From Algoriphagus ratkowskyi (GTDB lineage: Bacteria > Bacteroidota > Bacteroidia > Cytophagales > Cyclobacteriaceae): a stretch of 64,000 nucleotides of DNA. Made by a program: the position numbers and the translations under genes. A model generated the notes under the pieces. The model saw only the letters and a program-made list of their open reading frames with translations. It made no database searches and had not been told where the DNA came from. This document shows, one piece after another, positions 43,939 through 52,177 of this stretch (its first letter is position 1; each line of letters opens with the position of its first letter). The stretch spans positions 21,994 through 85,993 of the forward strand of contig NZ_MSSV01000021.1 in the NCBI RefSeq assembly GCF_002150505.1. Reading direction: 5' to 3'.

Positions 43939-44375
43939 TGCTCCAGATTGATCCTGCCGGAATTAAGTCAGAGATGACTTTCTGCATTCCTATTCAAGTG
44001 AAGTTCTCTGACATTGACGGCTACCTCCATGTAAACAATGGGATTTATTTCAATTATTTCGAGCATTCAAGAGGTGAGTTTTTACTGAGAAAATGCGATT
44101 GGGATATCATGGAGTTTGGTGCTGTGGTAGCTCGAGTTGAGATGGATTTCATCCGGCCTATTCATTTGGAAGATGAAGTAGAAGCTGTACTTAGCTGTTC
44201 TAGAATAGGGAATAGCTCTTTTGATCTCGAGCAATATCTTGTAGGTAAAACCAAAGAAGGAGAAGAGGTAGTGTATGCGAAATGTAAGTGTACGGTAGTT
44301 TCTGTAGATATCAATACAAAAAAGCCAAGTCCACTTTCAGAAATCTATCGGGCAAAACTTCAGCCTAAACTCTGA
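43938..44375 (+). CDS. Acyl-CoA thioesterase, 4HBT hot-dog family
   Basis: 145 aa. Hot-dog fold with the 4HBT-type active-site helix VKFSDIDGYLHVNNGIYFNY (Asp of the FSDID/HVNN motif). Other elements: ARVEMDFIRPIHLEDEVEAV and YAKCKCTVVSV. It probably cleaves acyl- or hydroxybenzoyl-CoA, perhaps as a housekeeping fatty-acyl thioesterase. Start overlaps the NUDIX stop. Last gene of the tight run. Confidence 0.88.
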   Translation: MLQIDPAGIKSEMTFCIPIQVKFSDIDGYLHVNNGIYFNYFEHSRGEFLLRKCDWDIMEFGAVVARVEMDFIRPIHLEDEVEAVLSCSRIGNSSFDLEQYLVGKTKEGEEVVYAKCKCTVVSVDINTKKPSPLSEIYRAKLQPKL

Positions 44376-44393
44376 TACAAATGGAGCAATCCT

Positions 44394-44401
44394 TATCTTT
44401 G
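44394..44401 (+). promoter_or_regulatory. TATCTTTG -7 box before the TPR lipoprotein
   Basis: Exact TAnnTTTG match; the -33 region shows only CTG at 19-bp spacing, so the match is partial. The start would fall near 44408, giving a leader of about 10 nt to the GTG at 44417. Confidence 0.4.
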
Positions 44402-44416
44402 CCCAAAATTTAAGCT

Positions 44417-45130
44417 GTGAAAAAACTTTGGATAATTGCCGTGATAGTAGCGGGACTGATGGGTTGTAGCCCAAGTGAAGAGGAATTGGTGAAGGCTGGA
44501 ATACAGCAGATGGATTCCCAGAATTGGGGTGAGGCTATCAGCTTCTTTAATCGCGCGTTAGAGATAAACCCAAGCAATGGGACTGCACTGAATGCTAAGG
44601 GCGCTGCACTTTTCCAGGAAGAAAGATTCGAAGAAGCTATTCCTATTTTTACGGCGGCAATCGATGCAGATTCTGCCAGCTACAAAGCTTGGTTCAACAG
44701 AGGAAATGCAAACTTGAAGCTTGAAAATTTCAAAAATGCAGTTTCTGACTATAACATGGCAACAATACTAGACCCTAATCAAACCGATATTTATTACAAT
44801 CGTGGACTGGCTTTGCTAGGGTTAGAGGAATACGAAGATGCCTTGTTGGATTTTGACAAAGCGCTGCAGGCTAATCCTAATCAAGCGCTTGTGTATTTCA
44901 ATCGTGGCAAAGCCCAACTAGGCAACAACGATCCAGCAGGAGCAATGCAATCGCTTACAGAATCAATCAATTTGGATGGGCAGAACGGTGCTGCTTTTTA
45001 CTTACTAGGAGTGACGAGAATGTCGGCATTAGGAGAAGCCGAAAAGGAAGAAGGTTGTGCAGATTTGAAGTTGGCTCTTCAGCTAGGTTTTACAGAAGCC
45101 AAAACTTGGATAGAAGATTTTTGTGAATAA
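44417..45130 (+). CDS. TPR-repeat lipoprotein, GTG start
   Basis: 237 aa. It starts with GTG at 44417 (read as Met: MKKLWIIAVIVAGLMGC), a lipoprotein signal with lipobox Cys17. About six TPR units follow, e.g. AISFFNRALEINPSNGTALN, AIPIFTAAIDADSASYKAWF and ALLDFDKALQANPNQALVYF. The last is degenerate. TPR lipoproteins act as scaffolds at the envelope; partners unknown. It overlaps the Sua5 alternative start but not the preferred ATG. Confidence 0.87.
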   Translation: MKKLWIIAVIVAGLMGCSPSEEELVKAGIQQMDSQNWGEAISFFNRALEINPSNGTALNAKGAALFQEERFEEAIPIFTAAIDADSASYKAWFNRGNANLKLENFKNAVSDYNMATILDPNQTDIYYNRGLALLGLEEYEDALLDFDKALQANPNQALVYFNRGKAQLGNNDPAGAMQSLTESINLDGQNGAAFYLLGVTRMSALGEAEKEEGCADLKLALQLGFTEAKTWIEDFCE

Positions 45131-45131
45131 G

Positions 45132-46097
45132 ATGGCAGACATAGGCAAAGATATATCGCAGGCAAAGCATCTGTTGGATGCGGGTGAATTAGTCTCTATC
45201 CCAACAGAGACTGTATACGGATTAGCTGGGAATGCACTGAGTTCTGTGGCAGTTGCCTCAATTTTTGAGACAAAAGATCGCCCTAGTTTTGACCCACTGA
45301 TTATTCATGTTGCTTCTCTTTTGGAAGCTAAAAACTATGTAACTGATATTCCAGTGTCTTTGAATGCTCTCGCAGAGCGTTTTTGGCCAGGGCCGCTTAC
45401 ACTTTTACTTCCAAAGAATAATAACATTCCAGATATCGTGACTGCAGGCTTAGAGCGTGTGGCTGTTCGCGTACCTGATCACCCACTTACATTAGAATTA
45501 CTCTCTCAGCTAGCTTATCCCTTGGCAGCGCCTAGTGCAAATCCATTTGGATACATCAGCCCAACATCTCCGCAGCACGTGCAAGCGCAGCTTGGAGAAA
45601 AGATTTCTTACATTTTGGATGGAGGAAAGTGTAAGGTGGGACTGGAGAGTACTATAGTAGGAATGGAAGATGATGAGATAATCGTATATCGATTGGGTGG
45701 TTTGGACATCTCCGAGATCGAGGAGCTAGTTGGACCAGTGACTGTGAAAAGCTATAGCACCTCTAATCCCCAAGCACCAGGTTTGCTTGAGACCCATTAT
45801 TCGCCTAGCAAACCATTCTTGATCGGGGATTTGGATGAATTGATTTCGAAATATCTTGGTCAAGGGGATGATTTCGCAGTTCTTTCTTTAGATAAATCCT
45901 TTTCAGTAGTTTCTGGAAGAAACCAAATAGCGTTAAGTCCAAACTCTGATTTGAAGGAAGCAGCTACACATCTTTTTGCTGCGATGAGAAAACTCGATGA
46001 ATCAAATGCGACTATAATTTTGGCGGAATTGATGCCTGATACTGGACTTGGCAGAGCCATAAATGATCGTTTAAAACGAGCTGCAACAAAAGAATAA
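45132..46097 (+). CDS. L-threonylcarbamoyladenylate synthase (Sua5 family)
   Basis: 321 aa from MADIGKDISQAKHLLDAG (ATG 45132); a GTG 9 bp earlier overlaps the TPR gene and is rejected. YrdC domain with SIPTETVYGLAGNAL, KDRPSFDPLIIHV and SANPFGYISPTSPQHV, then a C-terminal Sua5 domain (about 200-321) beginning near APGLLETHYSPSKP. Makes the threonylcarbamoyl-AMP used for t6A37 in tRNA. The two-domain form is the Sua5 rather than TsaC type. Confidence 0.92.
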   Translation: MADIGKDISQAKHLLDAGELVSIPTETVYGLAGNALSSVAVASIFETKDRPSFDPLIIHVASLLEAKNYVTDIPVSLNALAERFWPGPLTLLLPKNNNIPDIVTAGLERVAVRVPDHPLTLELLSQLAYPLAAPSANPFGYISPTSPQHVQAQLGEKISYILDGGKCKVGLESTIVGMEDDEIIVYRLGGLDISEIEELVGPVTVKSYSTSNPQAPGLLETHYSPSKPFLIGDLDELISKYLGQGDDFAVLSLDKSFSVVSGRNQIALSPNSDLKEAATHLFAAMRKLDESNATIILAELMPDTGLGRAINDRLKRAATKE

Positions 46098-46219
46098 AAC
46101 TGAGTTCAAGTCTTTTTCAATAAATTGATCCAAGTCGAAAGTCGATTTTTGCCGTAATCTTTGATAAATTCACACCTGACTTTTACCTATAAAAGTCATC
46201 AAAAGCTAATAACCATACT

Positions 46220-47419
46220 ATGAACTCTAGAATCAAAAATGTAGATAACCTTAGTTTTGAAGGAAAAAAAGCACTCGTGAGAGTGGATTTCAATGTTCCT
46301 TTGGACAAGGATTTGAATGTAACAGACGACACAAGAATCCAAGCTGCTCTACCTACGATCAACAAAATATTGAACGATGGCGGCTCAGTGATTTTGATGT
46401 CACACCTCGGCAGACCTAAGTCTGGTCCAGAGGATAAATTTTCTTTAAAGCATATTGTAGTAGAATTAGAGAAAGCACTTGATAGAAAAGTGAAATTTGC
46501 TCCGGACTGCATTGGGAGAGAAGCTGAAATGCTTTCTGAAGGTTTGAAGTCAGGCGAAGTGTTGCTTTTGGAAAACCTTAGATTTCACAAAGAGGAAGAA
46601 AAAGGCGATGTTGACTTTGCTAAAAAACTATCCAAGCTTGGCGATATCTATGTGAATGATGCTTTCGGCACAGCACATAGAGCGCATGCTTCTACGGCTG
46701 TAATAGCGGAGTTCTTTAAAGAGAAAGTTTGTGGGTACTTGATGCTTTCTGAGTTGAAAAATGCAGATAAAGTTCTTGATAATGTAGAGAGACCATATAT
46801 AGCAATCATGGGCGGTGCCAAAATTGCCGATAAGATTATGATCATCGAGCAATTGCTGAACAAAGTGGATACCTTGATAATTGGCGGAGGCATGTCGTAC
46901 ACATTTGCCAAAGCGCAAGGCGGAACTATCGGCGATTCTCTTTTGGAAGCAGACAAATTGGACTTCGTTTTGGAGCTTATGGAAACAGCTAAGGCAAAAG
47001 GAGTGAACCTGATACTTCCGGTGGACACGGTCATTTCCAAGGCTTTTGCAAATGATGCTGAGCAAGCTTTGGCAAATAAGGGGGAGATTCCTGACGGCTG
47101 GATGGGCTTGGATATCGGACCAAAAACAGCAGAGCTTTTTGCAGCTGAAATAATGAAATCAAAGACTATCCTTTGGAATGGACCAATGGGTGTTTTTGAA
47201 ATGTCATCTTTCGACAAAGGAACAAAAGCAGTTGCTGAAGCAGTGGTGGCAGCAACTAAAGCTGGCGCATTCTCATTGATCGGTGGTGGAGATTCTGCTG
47301 CTGCAGTGAACAAGTTTGGTTTTGGAGAAGATGTTTCTTTTGTTTCGACAGGTGGAGGAGCATTGCTAGAGCATATGGAAGGCAAAGTGCTTCCAGGAGT
47401 TGCGGCTTTGGAGCCTTAA
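46220..47419 (+). CDS. pgk: Phosphoglycerate kinase
   Basis: 399 aa, standard length. [14 protein letters not shown] (3-PG site), [44 protein letters not shown], the hinge, and the nucleotide loop [15 protein letters not shown]. Catalyses 1,3-BPG plus ADP to 3-PG plus ATP in glycolysis. Preceded by a 120-bp spacer with a weak TAATCTTTG element that lacks a well-placed -33, and followed by a strong terminator. Confidence 0.98.
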   Translation: MNSRIKNVDNLSFEGKKALVRVDFNVPLDKDLNVTDDTRIQAALPTINKILNDGGSVILMSHLGRPKSGPEDKFSLKHIVVELEKALDRKVKFAPDCIGREAEMLSEGLKSGEVLLLENLRFHKEEEKGDVDFAKKLSKLGDIYVNDAFGTAHRAHASTAVIAEFFKEKVCGYLMLSELKNADKVLDNVERPYIAIMGGAKIADKIMIIEQLLNKVDTLIIGGGMSYTFAKAQGGTIGDSLLEADKLDFVLELMETAKAKGVNLILPVDTVISKAFANDAEQALANKGEIPDGWMGLDIGPKTAELFAAEIMKSKTILWNGPMGVFEMSSFDKGTKAVAEAVVAATKAGAFSLIGGGDSAAAVNKFGFGEDVSFVSTGGGALLEHMEGKVLPGVAALEP

Positions 47420-47426
47420 ATCTTTC

Positions 47427-47465
47427 AGACCTTTGGGGTTTTCAAAACCCCAAAGGTCTTTTTTT
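47427..47465 (+). terminator. Terminator after pgk
   Basis: AGACCTTTGGGG (47427 onward) pairs with CCCCAAAGGTCT ending at 47459; the inner TTTT/AAAA arms probably form the loop. A T7 run follows. Confidence 0.85.
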
Positions 47466-47492
47466 AGATTTTTTTACTCTCGCTTACGAAGA

Positions 47493-47539
47493 TTTTTTTA
47501 ACCACAGAGCTCGCAAAGGAAGGCGCAAAGGGCACAGAC
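47493..47539 (+). repeat. Dispersed AACCACAGAG-type repeat
   Basis: TTTTTTAACCACAGAGCTCG then GGCGCAAAGGGCACAGA: same family as the A units at 22.4-22.7 kb and, inverted, 52102-52146. Confidence 0.5.
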
Positions 47540-47581
47540 ATTTTCTTAAATAATTTGATCGTCTCCAATTGTAGCTAAAAC

Positions 47582-47652
47582 TTGCCCCATCGGGGCAAAC
47601 TATGGGTAGCTCATTGATTATTGCATCCTTTTGCTGTGCCTTTAGGTACAGC
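47582..47652 (+). repeat. Solitary REP unit matching the RAYT ends
   Basis: TTGCCCC-ATC-GGGGCAA (47582-47598), then ACTATGGGTAG, then GCTGTGCC-TTTA-GGTACAGC (47633-47652): the same two-hairpin architecture and orientation as the left end of the 7-kb RAYT element, with no transposase attached. Confidence 0.8.
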
Positions 47653-47707
47653 ACTAGAAAAAAATGATCTAAATTTCTAAGTTGATTTTTAACCATTACA
47701 TTGAAAA

Positions 47708-48523
47708 ATGGACAAAATAAATCTAAATGAGATTTTGCAAATCGAGGATTTGTTGAATGTGAAGATCAGATTCAATTTGATGTTTAGAGATAATTGGAAC
47801 CCAATAGACGATTTTAAAAATGGTAACCTTGAAGTGATGCTCGAAGGTCATTATCATAATTATCCTAATAAAAGATCTTACAAAGTAGGGCAAGTGACCA
47901 TTGCATTTGTCAAGATACACCCCAAAGAAAATTATTGGTTGTTGTTCCATATTGGAAAAGTGACTAAAGACTTAAATGTCTACAATGGAATAGGCTACGA
48001 ATATGAGGCATTGAAGGAATACGAAAAATACTTTGGGCGATTAATTATAAGATTTAAAAATAGATCTCAAATGATGATTCGGAATGCAGCATCTGTAATA
48101 GACGATTGCGAAGTATCACAATTATTGCCTGATACTTTTGACAATGATCTTTTTCCAGGCTATGATAAGGTGAATATTTCTTGGATTGAATTAAAAAGAG
48201 TAATCGAAAAGGACACTTGGAAAACTGCCTTAGAAAATCAAAAGGGCGTTTATTTACTTACAGACATATCTAATGGTAAACAATATGTAGGCTCAGCGTA
48301 TGGGGAAAGCATGATTTTAGGTCGTTGGCGTTTTTATATTAGAAATGGGCATGGTGGAAATATAGGATTAACACCTATAAACTTCATTCACGTTCAGGAA
48401 AATTTTAGGTTTTCAATTTTGGATATCTATAAATCTACAACCGACGATTTAATTATTATAGCCCGGGAAAATTGGTGGAAACAGATATTACAATCTAGAA
48501 GATTTGGCTACAATGAGAATTGA
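47708..48523 (+). CDS. GIY-YIG domain protein
   Basis: 271 aa. The C-terminal region (about 180-271) is a GIY-YIG nuclease core: GVYLLTDISNGKQYVGSAYG, then a conserved Arg (GRWRFYIRNGHGG) and a terminal Glu/Trp/Lys region (ARENWWKQIL). The N-terminal 170 residues are a separate, unrecognised domain rich in aromatic residues. Such stand-alone GIY-YIG proteins occur in mobile or restriction-like settings, and here the gene sits inside a repeat-rich accessory patch. Possible DNA endonuclease. Confidence 0.8.
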   Translation: MDKINLNEILQIEDLLNVKIRFNLMFRDNWNPIDDFKNGNLEVMLEGHYHNYPNKRSYKVGQVTIAFVKIHPKENYWLLFHIGKVTKDLNVYNGIGYEYEALKEYEKYFGRLIIRFKNRSQMMIRNAASVIDDCEVSQLLPDTFDNDLFPGYDKVNISWIELKRVIEKDTWKTALENQKGVYLLTDISNGKQYVGSAYGESMILGRWRFYIRNGHGGNIGLTPINFIHVQENFRFSILDIYKSTTDDLIIIARENWWKQILQSRRFGYNEN

Positions 48524-48603
48524 CGGTTGCTGAATATTTCAAAATTTCGAGGTCAAATGCCGGTAGCTCGGGAGACCTCTATTGTTAATTATGAATAATG
48601 AAC

Positions 48604-48735
48604 ATCGAATGATGAACTTCGAATCCTGAATATTAAAGGATTTGCGTAGTTAGAATTCCACTTCTACTAACACAGGGAAGTGATCAGAAGGGTGCTTTTT
48701 GCCATATCCGTTATTTAGGATTACTCTAGAGGTTT
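48604..48735 (-). pseudogene. Duplicated 3' fragment of an exonuclease/phosphatase gene
   Basis: The minus strand reads RVILNNGYGKKHPSDHFPVL then VEVEF and a stop (TAA, 48652-48650), close to the last residues of the 49794-50651 protein (NYGKKYPSDHFPVLVEVEF). Its non-coding side also matches (ATGATGAACTTCGAAT at 48609 and 49754). Upstream the frame is closed by a stop, so this is a fragment only. The homology covers roughly 48609-48700, with a second copy at about 49755-49850. The rest of this 300-bp gap shows no gene. Confidence 0.75.
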
Positions 48736-48824
48736 TTTACAGATAGATTTTTGGATGTCTTTTAGAGAGCTTCTTAAAATTATCTTCAGTTAGAATATAA
48801 TTAAGTATTTGATATCTTTACGAT

Positions 48825-48986
48825 ATGGGAACTCATGATGATATCACAGCTTTTCTGAATGATTTGGATATAAAGCTCAAAAAAGAGATGCCAAGAATCC
48901 GTAGAGAAATCAAAGTTTATGAGGAAAAGTTGAAAGAAGGAAGGTTGACTTTGAATCCTAGACCATCACCGCAATTCGGTGGATAG
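48825..48986 (+). CDS. Small 53-aa ORF overlapping the zeta-like kinase
   Basis: ATG 48825 to TAG 48984-48986. The product is MGTHDDITAFLNDLDIKLKK followed by EMPRIRREIKVYEEKLKEGR and a Pro/Gly-rich tail: charged and highly helical, size 53 aa. It ends 8 nt inside the kinase ORF (GTG 48979), the layout of a co-translated antitoxin-toxin pair. No known antitoxin family is recognised, so the antitoxin role is inference from position. Confidence 0.65.
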   Translation: MGTHDDITAFLNDLDIKLKKEMPRIRREIKVYEEKLKEGRLTLNPRPSPQFGG

Positions 48987-49578
48987 GCCTTTTTTAACGG
49001 TGGTTGCAGGTTGCAATGGTTCAGGTAAATCCTCATTTTCCAATGCGATAGTTCCTAAAGGTGTCATACCCTTTGATTATGACAAAAACTTTTTAAAAAC
49101 CTATGACAGGTTAATTGACACAGAATTTAGAGATGTAATGGCTCACAGTATTGTTACAGCCGAATTAGAAAGTGAGATTCAGGATTCTCTTTTAAAGCGC
49201 AAGAATTTCTGTTACGAAACCAATTTCAATTCAACTCCATTATTTTGGCCTGAAATGTTTAAAGAATCAGGGTTTGCTTTGAATTTGGTTTTTTTCTGCT
49301 TGGATTCAGTAGAAGAAGCAAAAAGGCGCGTGCAAATTAGAGTTGAAAATGGCGGTCACTTCGTTCCTGAAAGTGAAATAGTGAGTCGTTATTATGAGGG
49401 ATACCGTAATTTGAACAAGCATTTCCAGTATTTCGATAACGTTCATTTACTCAATTCCAGTTATTACTATCAAGAGCCAAAACATATTTTAAGCATTGGA
49501 AAAGGGCAGGTTTTGGCTGTTGGTCACGTCCCTGAATTCTTAGATGAATTGATTCCAAGAATTATATGCTTGACATGA
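48979..49578 (+). CDS. Zeta-toxin-like P-loop kinase
   Basis: 199 aa, GTG start (GTG GAT AGG CCT; read as Met). P-loop GCNGSGKSSFSNAI near the N-terminus, then PFDYDKNFLKTYD, FCYETNFNS (an 'ET' typical of zeta-type substrate-binding strands) and the lid-like RVQIRVENGGHFVPESEIVS. This is the zeta toxin/UDP-GlcNAc kinase-like superfamily, known from epsilon-zeta toxin-antitoxin systems; the actual substrate is unknown. Zeta-like proteins of this compact form occur widely with small partner proteins. It may be toxic if free. Confidence 0.82.
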   Translation: MDRPFLTVVAGCNGSGKSSFSNAIVPKGVIPFDYDKNFLKTYDRLIDTEFRDVMAHSIVTAELESEIQDSLLKRKNFCYETNFNSTPLFWPEMFKESGFALNLVFFCLDSVEEAKRRVQIRVENGGHFVPESEIVSRYYEGYRNLNKHFQYFDNVHLLNSSYYYQEPKHILSIGKGQVLAVGHVPEFLDELIPRIICLT

Positions 49579-49695
49579 TAGTGTGTCGCATTCAGATAGT
49601 ATACACTAATCTCGCTATCCTCCGTAAAACAATACTTCCTCTTTTTTCTGGGTTTCTACTTTTAGCATGGTGCCATTTATGCTCTTTAAATAGAG

Positions 49696-49728
49696 TAAAA
49701 AGGAATGCTGCTTCTGGAGAAGCAGCAT
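49696..49728 (-). terminator. Probable terminator of the exonuclease-family gene
   Basis: Perfect inverted repeat ATGCTGCTTCT/AGAAGCAGCAT (49705-49728); on the minus strand it is followed by TCCTTTTT. It lies 66 nt beyond the stop codon of 49794-50651. Confidence 0.6.
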
Positions 49729-49793
49729 AACTAAGGTTAATTGGGAATGTAGAATGATGAACTTCGAATACTGAATTTAGATCAGTTTAATTA

Positions 49794-50651
49794 TTAGAAT
49801 TCAACTTCTACTAACACAGGGAAGTGATCAGAAGGGTACTTTTTGCCGTAGTTGTCCGTAAGAATTCCATGACGAATGACTTTGATGTCACCTTTGACAA
49901 AAACATGGTCGATTATGCCCTCAGGCATTCTTTCCCAGTCAAATCCTGTGAAAGTGCCAGCTGGTCCATAGGCTGGGATCTCTGAAATCAGTCTAGCGTC
50001 TTTCCAATCTGGGTCAGAGGTGATCGTGGTATATGCTGCATTATCGGGTTTTACATTGAAGTCTCCCATGAGTATAGCTGGAGCGTTTTCTTTGTTGATT
50101 TTAGCTACTTGAGCCATGACCAATTTGCTGCTTTCTTCCCGGGCTTGTTGACCTATGTGATCATAGTGAATGTTAAATACAAAAAAGGATTTTCCAGATT
50201 CATCTTTAAATTTCCCCCAGGTGCAAACTCTATTCAATGCGGCATCCCAACCTTTGCTCGGCTTCTCAGGAGTTGGAGATAGCCAAAAGGTGCCTTGATC
50301 TAGAATCTCAAACTTTTTCGGGTTATAGAGAATCGCGGCATACTCACCCTTTTCGGTTCCATCATCACGGCCAACGCCAATATATTTATATCCAAGTTCA
50401 GTACTCAAGTCAGTCAGTTGATTATGTAATGCTTCCTGTACACCGAATAACTCGATTTGATGAAACTGAATTAAACTTGAAACATGTGATAATCTATCTG
50501 CCCAAAGGTTTCCGACGTCATTTTGATTGGCATATCGGATGTTGAACGTAGCGAAATTGTGTGTTTGAGCTGAAGAATGAAAGGTGATTCCTACCACGAA
50601 AATGAGCAGAAATGCAAATGATTTTAACAGGTGACGCGCGATTGTAAGCAT
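49794..50651 (-). CDS. Exported endonuclease/exonuclease/phosphatase family protein
   Basis: 285 aa from MLTIARHLLKSFAFLLIFVV; the longer frame adds 23 residues with no signal logic. Signal peptide ending HSSAQ, so periplasmic or secreted. EEP-fold motifs: THNFATFNIRYANQNDVG, GVQEALHNQL, ILMGDFNVKPDNAAY and the terminal DHVF...PSDHFPVLVEV. May cleave phosphodiesters or phosphate esters (endonuclease, sphingomyelinase-like or inositol-phosphatase activity). A duplicated fragment of its 3' end lies 1 kb away at 48.6-48.7 kb. Confidence 0.88.
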   Translation of the reverse strand: MLTIARHLLKSFAFLLIFVVGITFHSSAQTHNFATFNIRYANQNDVGNLWADRLSHVSSLIQFHQIELFGVQEALHNQLTDLSTELGYKYIGVGRDDGTEKGEYAAILYNPKKFEILDQGTFWLSPTPEKPSKGWDAALNRVCTWGKFKDESGKSFFVFNIHYDHIGQQAREESSKLVMAQVAKINKENAPAILMGDFNVKPDNAAYTTITSDPDWKDARLISEIPAYGPAGTFTGFDWERMPEGIIDHVFVKGDIKVIRHGILTDNYGKKYPSDHFPVLVEVEF

Positions 50652-50807
50652 GATTTTAGAACTTATTCTTGAAAAATGGTTTATGTAATTGAATTTGAGT
50701 TTTAATTTTAGAAATACCAAGATGAAATGTAAAGACTTTATAATTCAAATTATAGATTTTGAAAAAACATCTGACATCCTGCATCGAACACCCAACAACA
50801 CTATCTA

Positions 50808-51719
50808 ATGAAAACCTTTTATCCCACTGACCTCTCCACTCCCGAATTTCATGCCTTGCTACAGGGAGCCGTAGCTCCTCGACCAATTGCTTTTGCCAGC
50901 ACAGTAGATCTTGATGGAAATGTTAATTTGAGTCCTTTTAGTTTTTTTAATTTGTTCAGTACCAATCCTGCTATAATGATTTTCTCCCCTTCGAGAAGAG
51001 TGCGGGATAATACAACAAAGCATACCCTCGAAAACGTGTTGCAAGTGCCAGAGGTGGTAATTCATGTGGTTCATTTTGGAATGGTGGAGCAGATGTCACT
51101 TGCTAGTACAGAGTATGCAAAAGGGGTTAATGAGTTCGAGAAAGCTGGGTTTACTCAGGTGATGTCAAATGAAGTGAAACCCCCTCGAATCAAGGAAGCA
51201 CATGTGGCTTTTGAGTGTAAAGTAAATGAGGTAAAGTCGCTTGGCGATAGTGGAGGAGCAGGGAATCTGGTGATTTGCGAGGTGCTTGTAGCGCATGTAA
51301 ATGAATCGATCTTGGATGAAATGGGTGTAATTGATCCTAGGAAGTTAGATGCTGTGGCACGATTAGGCGGGAATTGGTACAGCCGAGCAAGTGGCGCATC
51401 TCTATTTCAAATTCCAAAGCCTTTACGTACGCTTGGTCTTGGAATAGATCAAATGCCTGAAGCAGTTAAAAACAGCACAATATTAAGTGGGAATAACCTC
51501 GGGAGATTGGGCAATGTGGAAGCATTCCCAAGTGAGGCTGAGGTGGCAGAATTTGGACAAAGCCCAGAGATCAAAGAGATGAAAGTTCGCTTTCAGTATG
51601 ATCAAGACTCTATGGCTGATCACTTACATTTGTTGGCTAAAGAAGCGCTGGATGACGATGATGTCGAAAGAGCTTGGTTGATATTGATGCAGGAAGGATA
51701 CAGTGAGCAGTCTCAGTGA
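50808..51719 (+). CDS. Flavin reductase-like FMN-binding split-barrel protein
   Basis: 303 aa. The N-terminal domain (about 1-200) is the flavin reductase-like split barrel: LLQGAVAPRPIAFASTVDLD, LSPFSFFNLFSTNPAIMIFS and NLVICEVLVAHVNESI. The C-terminal 100 residues are helical with acidic patches and are longer than the minimal family. It may reduce flavin with NAD(P)H or bind FMN in another role. Divergent from the exported phosphatase with a 156-bp gap. Confidence 0.87.
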   Translation: MKTFYPTDLSTPEFHALLQGAVAPRPIAFASTVDLDGNVNLSPFSFFNLFSTNPAIMIFSPSRRVRDNTTKHTLENVLQVPEVVIHVVHFGMVEQMSLASTEYAKGVNEFEKAGFTQVMSNEVKPPRIKEAHVAFECKVNEVKSLGDSGGAGNLVICEVLVAHVNESILDEMGVIDPRKLDAVARLGGNWYSRASGASLFQIPKPLRTLGLGIDQMPEAVKNSTILSGNNLGRLGNVEAFPSEAEVAEFGQSPEIKEMKVRFQYDQDSMADHLHLLAKEALDDDDVERAWLILMQEGYSEQSQ

Positions 51720-51770
51720 GCAGTTTTCGGCGTTTTGCTGGTAGTAAAAGTAGGTTTTCTACTCCGATAG

Positions 51771-51881
51771 CTATTTTGTTATTGTTCCTGGCACATGTAC
51801 CATTCTAATTCCCTGGTCTGCTGATAGTCGTGCCATAGTTACTTGCGATAAACTTGTATTGGGATTATTCCATAAAATTTG
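51771..51881 (-). pseudogene. Possible C-terminal gene relic
   Basis: 37 open codons ending at a TAG (51773-51771): QILWNNPNTSLSQVTMARLS then ADQGIRMVHVPGTITK. It has protein-like composition, unlike the flanking repeat sequence (TTTGCGCCTTAGCGCC). No start is available. It lies in the 458-bp gap between the flavin reductase-like gene and the sppA terminator; the rest of that gap is the dispersed repeat at 52102-52146 and other repeat-like sequence. Confidence 0.25.
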
Positions 51882-52101
51882 CGCCTTAGCGCCATTGCGT
51901 GAGCATTAATTGTAATAAGTTCAGCATCTGGAGAAGAAGAACAGATGGACTTCGACTTCGCTCAGTCTGACATTACCATTTGGCGTTAGTGCCGCAGCGA
52001 TAGCTAGACTAATACTGTTTCAACTTCTAGGCAAGCTGGACAGCCGCAATCCAATTAAACCCCAACGTTCACGTCAAGAAAACGGATTTGAGAAAAAAAT
52101 A

Positions 52102-52146
52102 GCGCTCTCTGCGAGAAACTCTGCGTTCACTGCGGTTAAGAAAAAA
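52102..52146 (-). repeat. Inverted dispersed CGCAGAG-type repeat
   Basis: GCGCTCTCTGCGAGAAACTC then CTGCGGTTAAGAAAAAA: the reverse complement matches the A units at 22.4 kb and 47.5 kb. Confidence 0.5.
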
Positions 52147-52150
52147 TGAC

Positions 52151-52175
52151 AAAAAAAAGCGGCCTGAGCCGCTTT
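52151..52175 (-). terminator. Terminator of sppA
   Basis: AAAGCGGC-CTGA-GCCGCTTT stem (52156-52175); T8 follows on the minus strand. It lies 3 bp past the sppA stop. Confidence 0.85.
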
Positions 52176-52177
52176 CT

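Noticed and set aside
46155..46163. TAATCTTTG as pgk promoter
   Set aside because: One base too long for TAnnTTTG and no -33 at the right distance.
46648..47385. Long antisense ORF (245 codons) opposite pgk
   Set aside because: It is a mirror of a highly conserved pgk gene; composition is Ser/Ala/Pro-rich shadow sequence with no motif.
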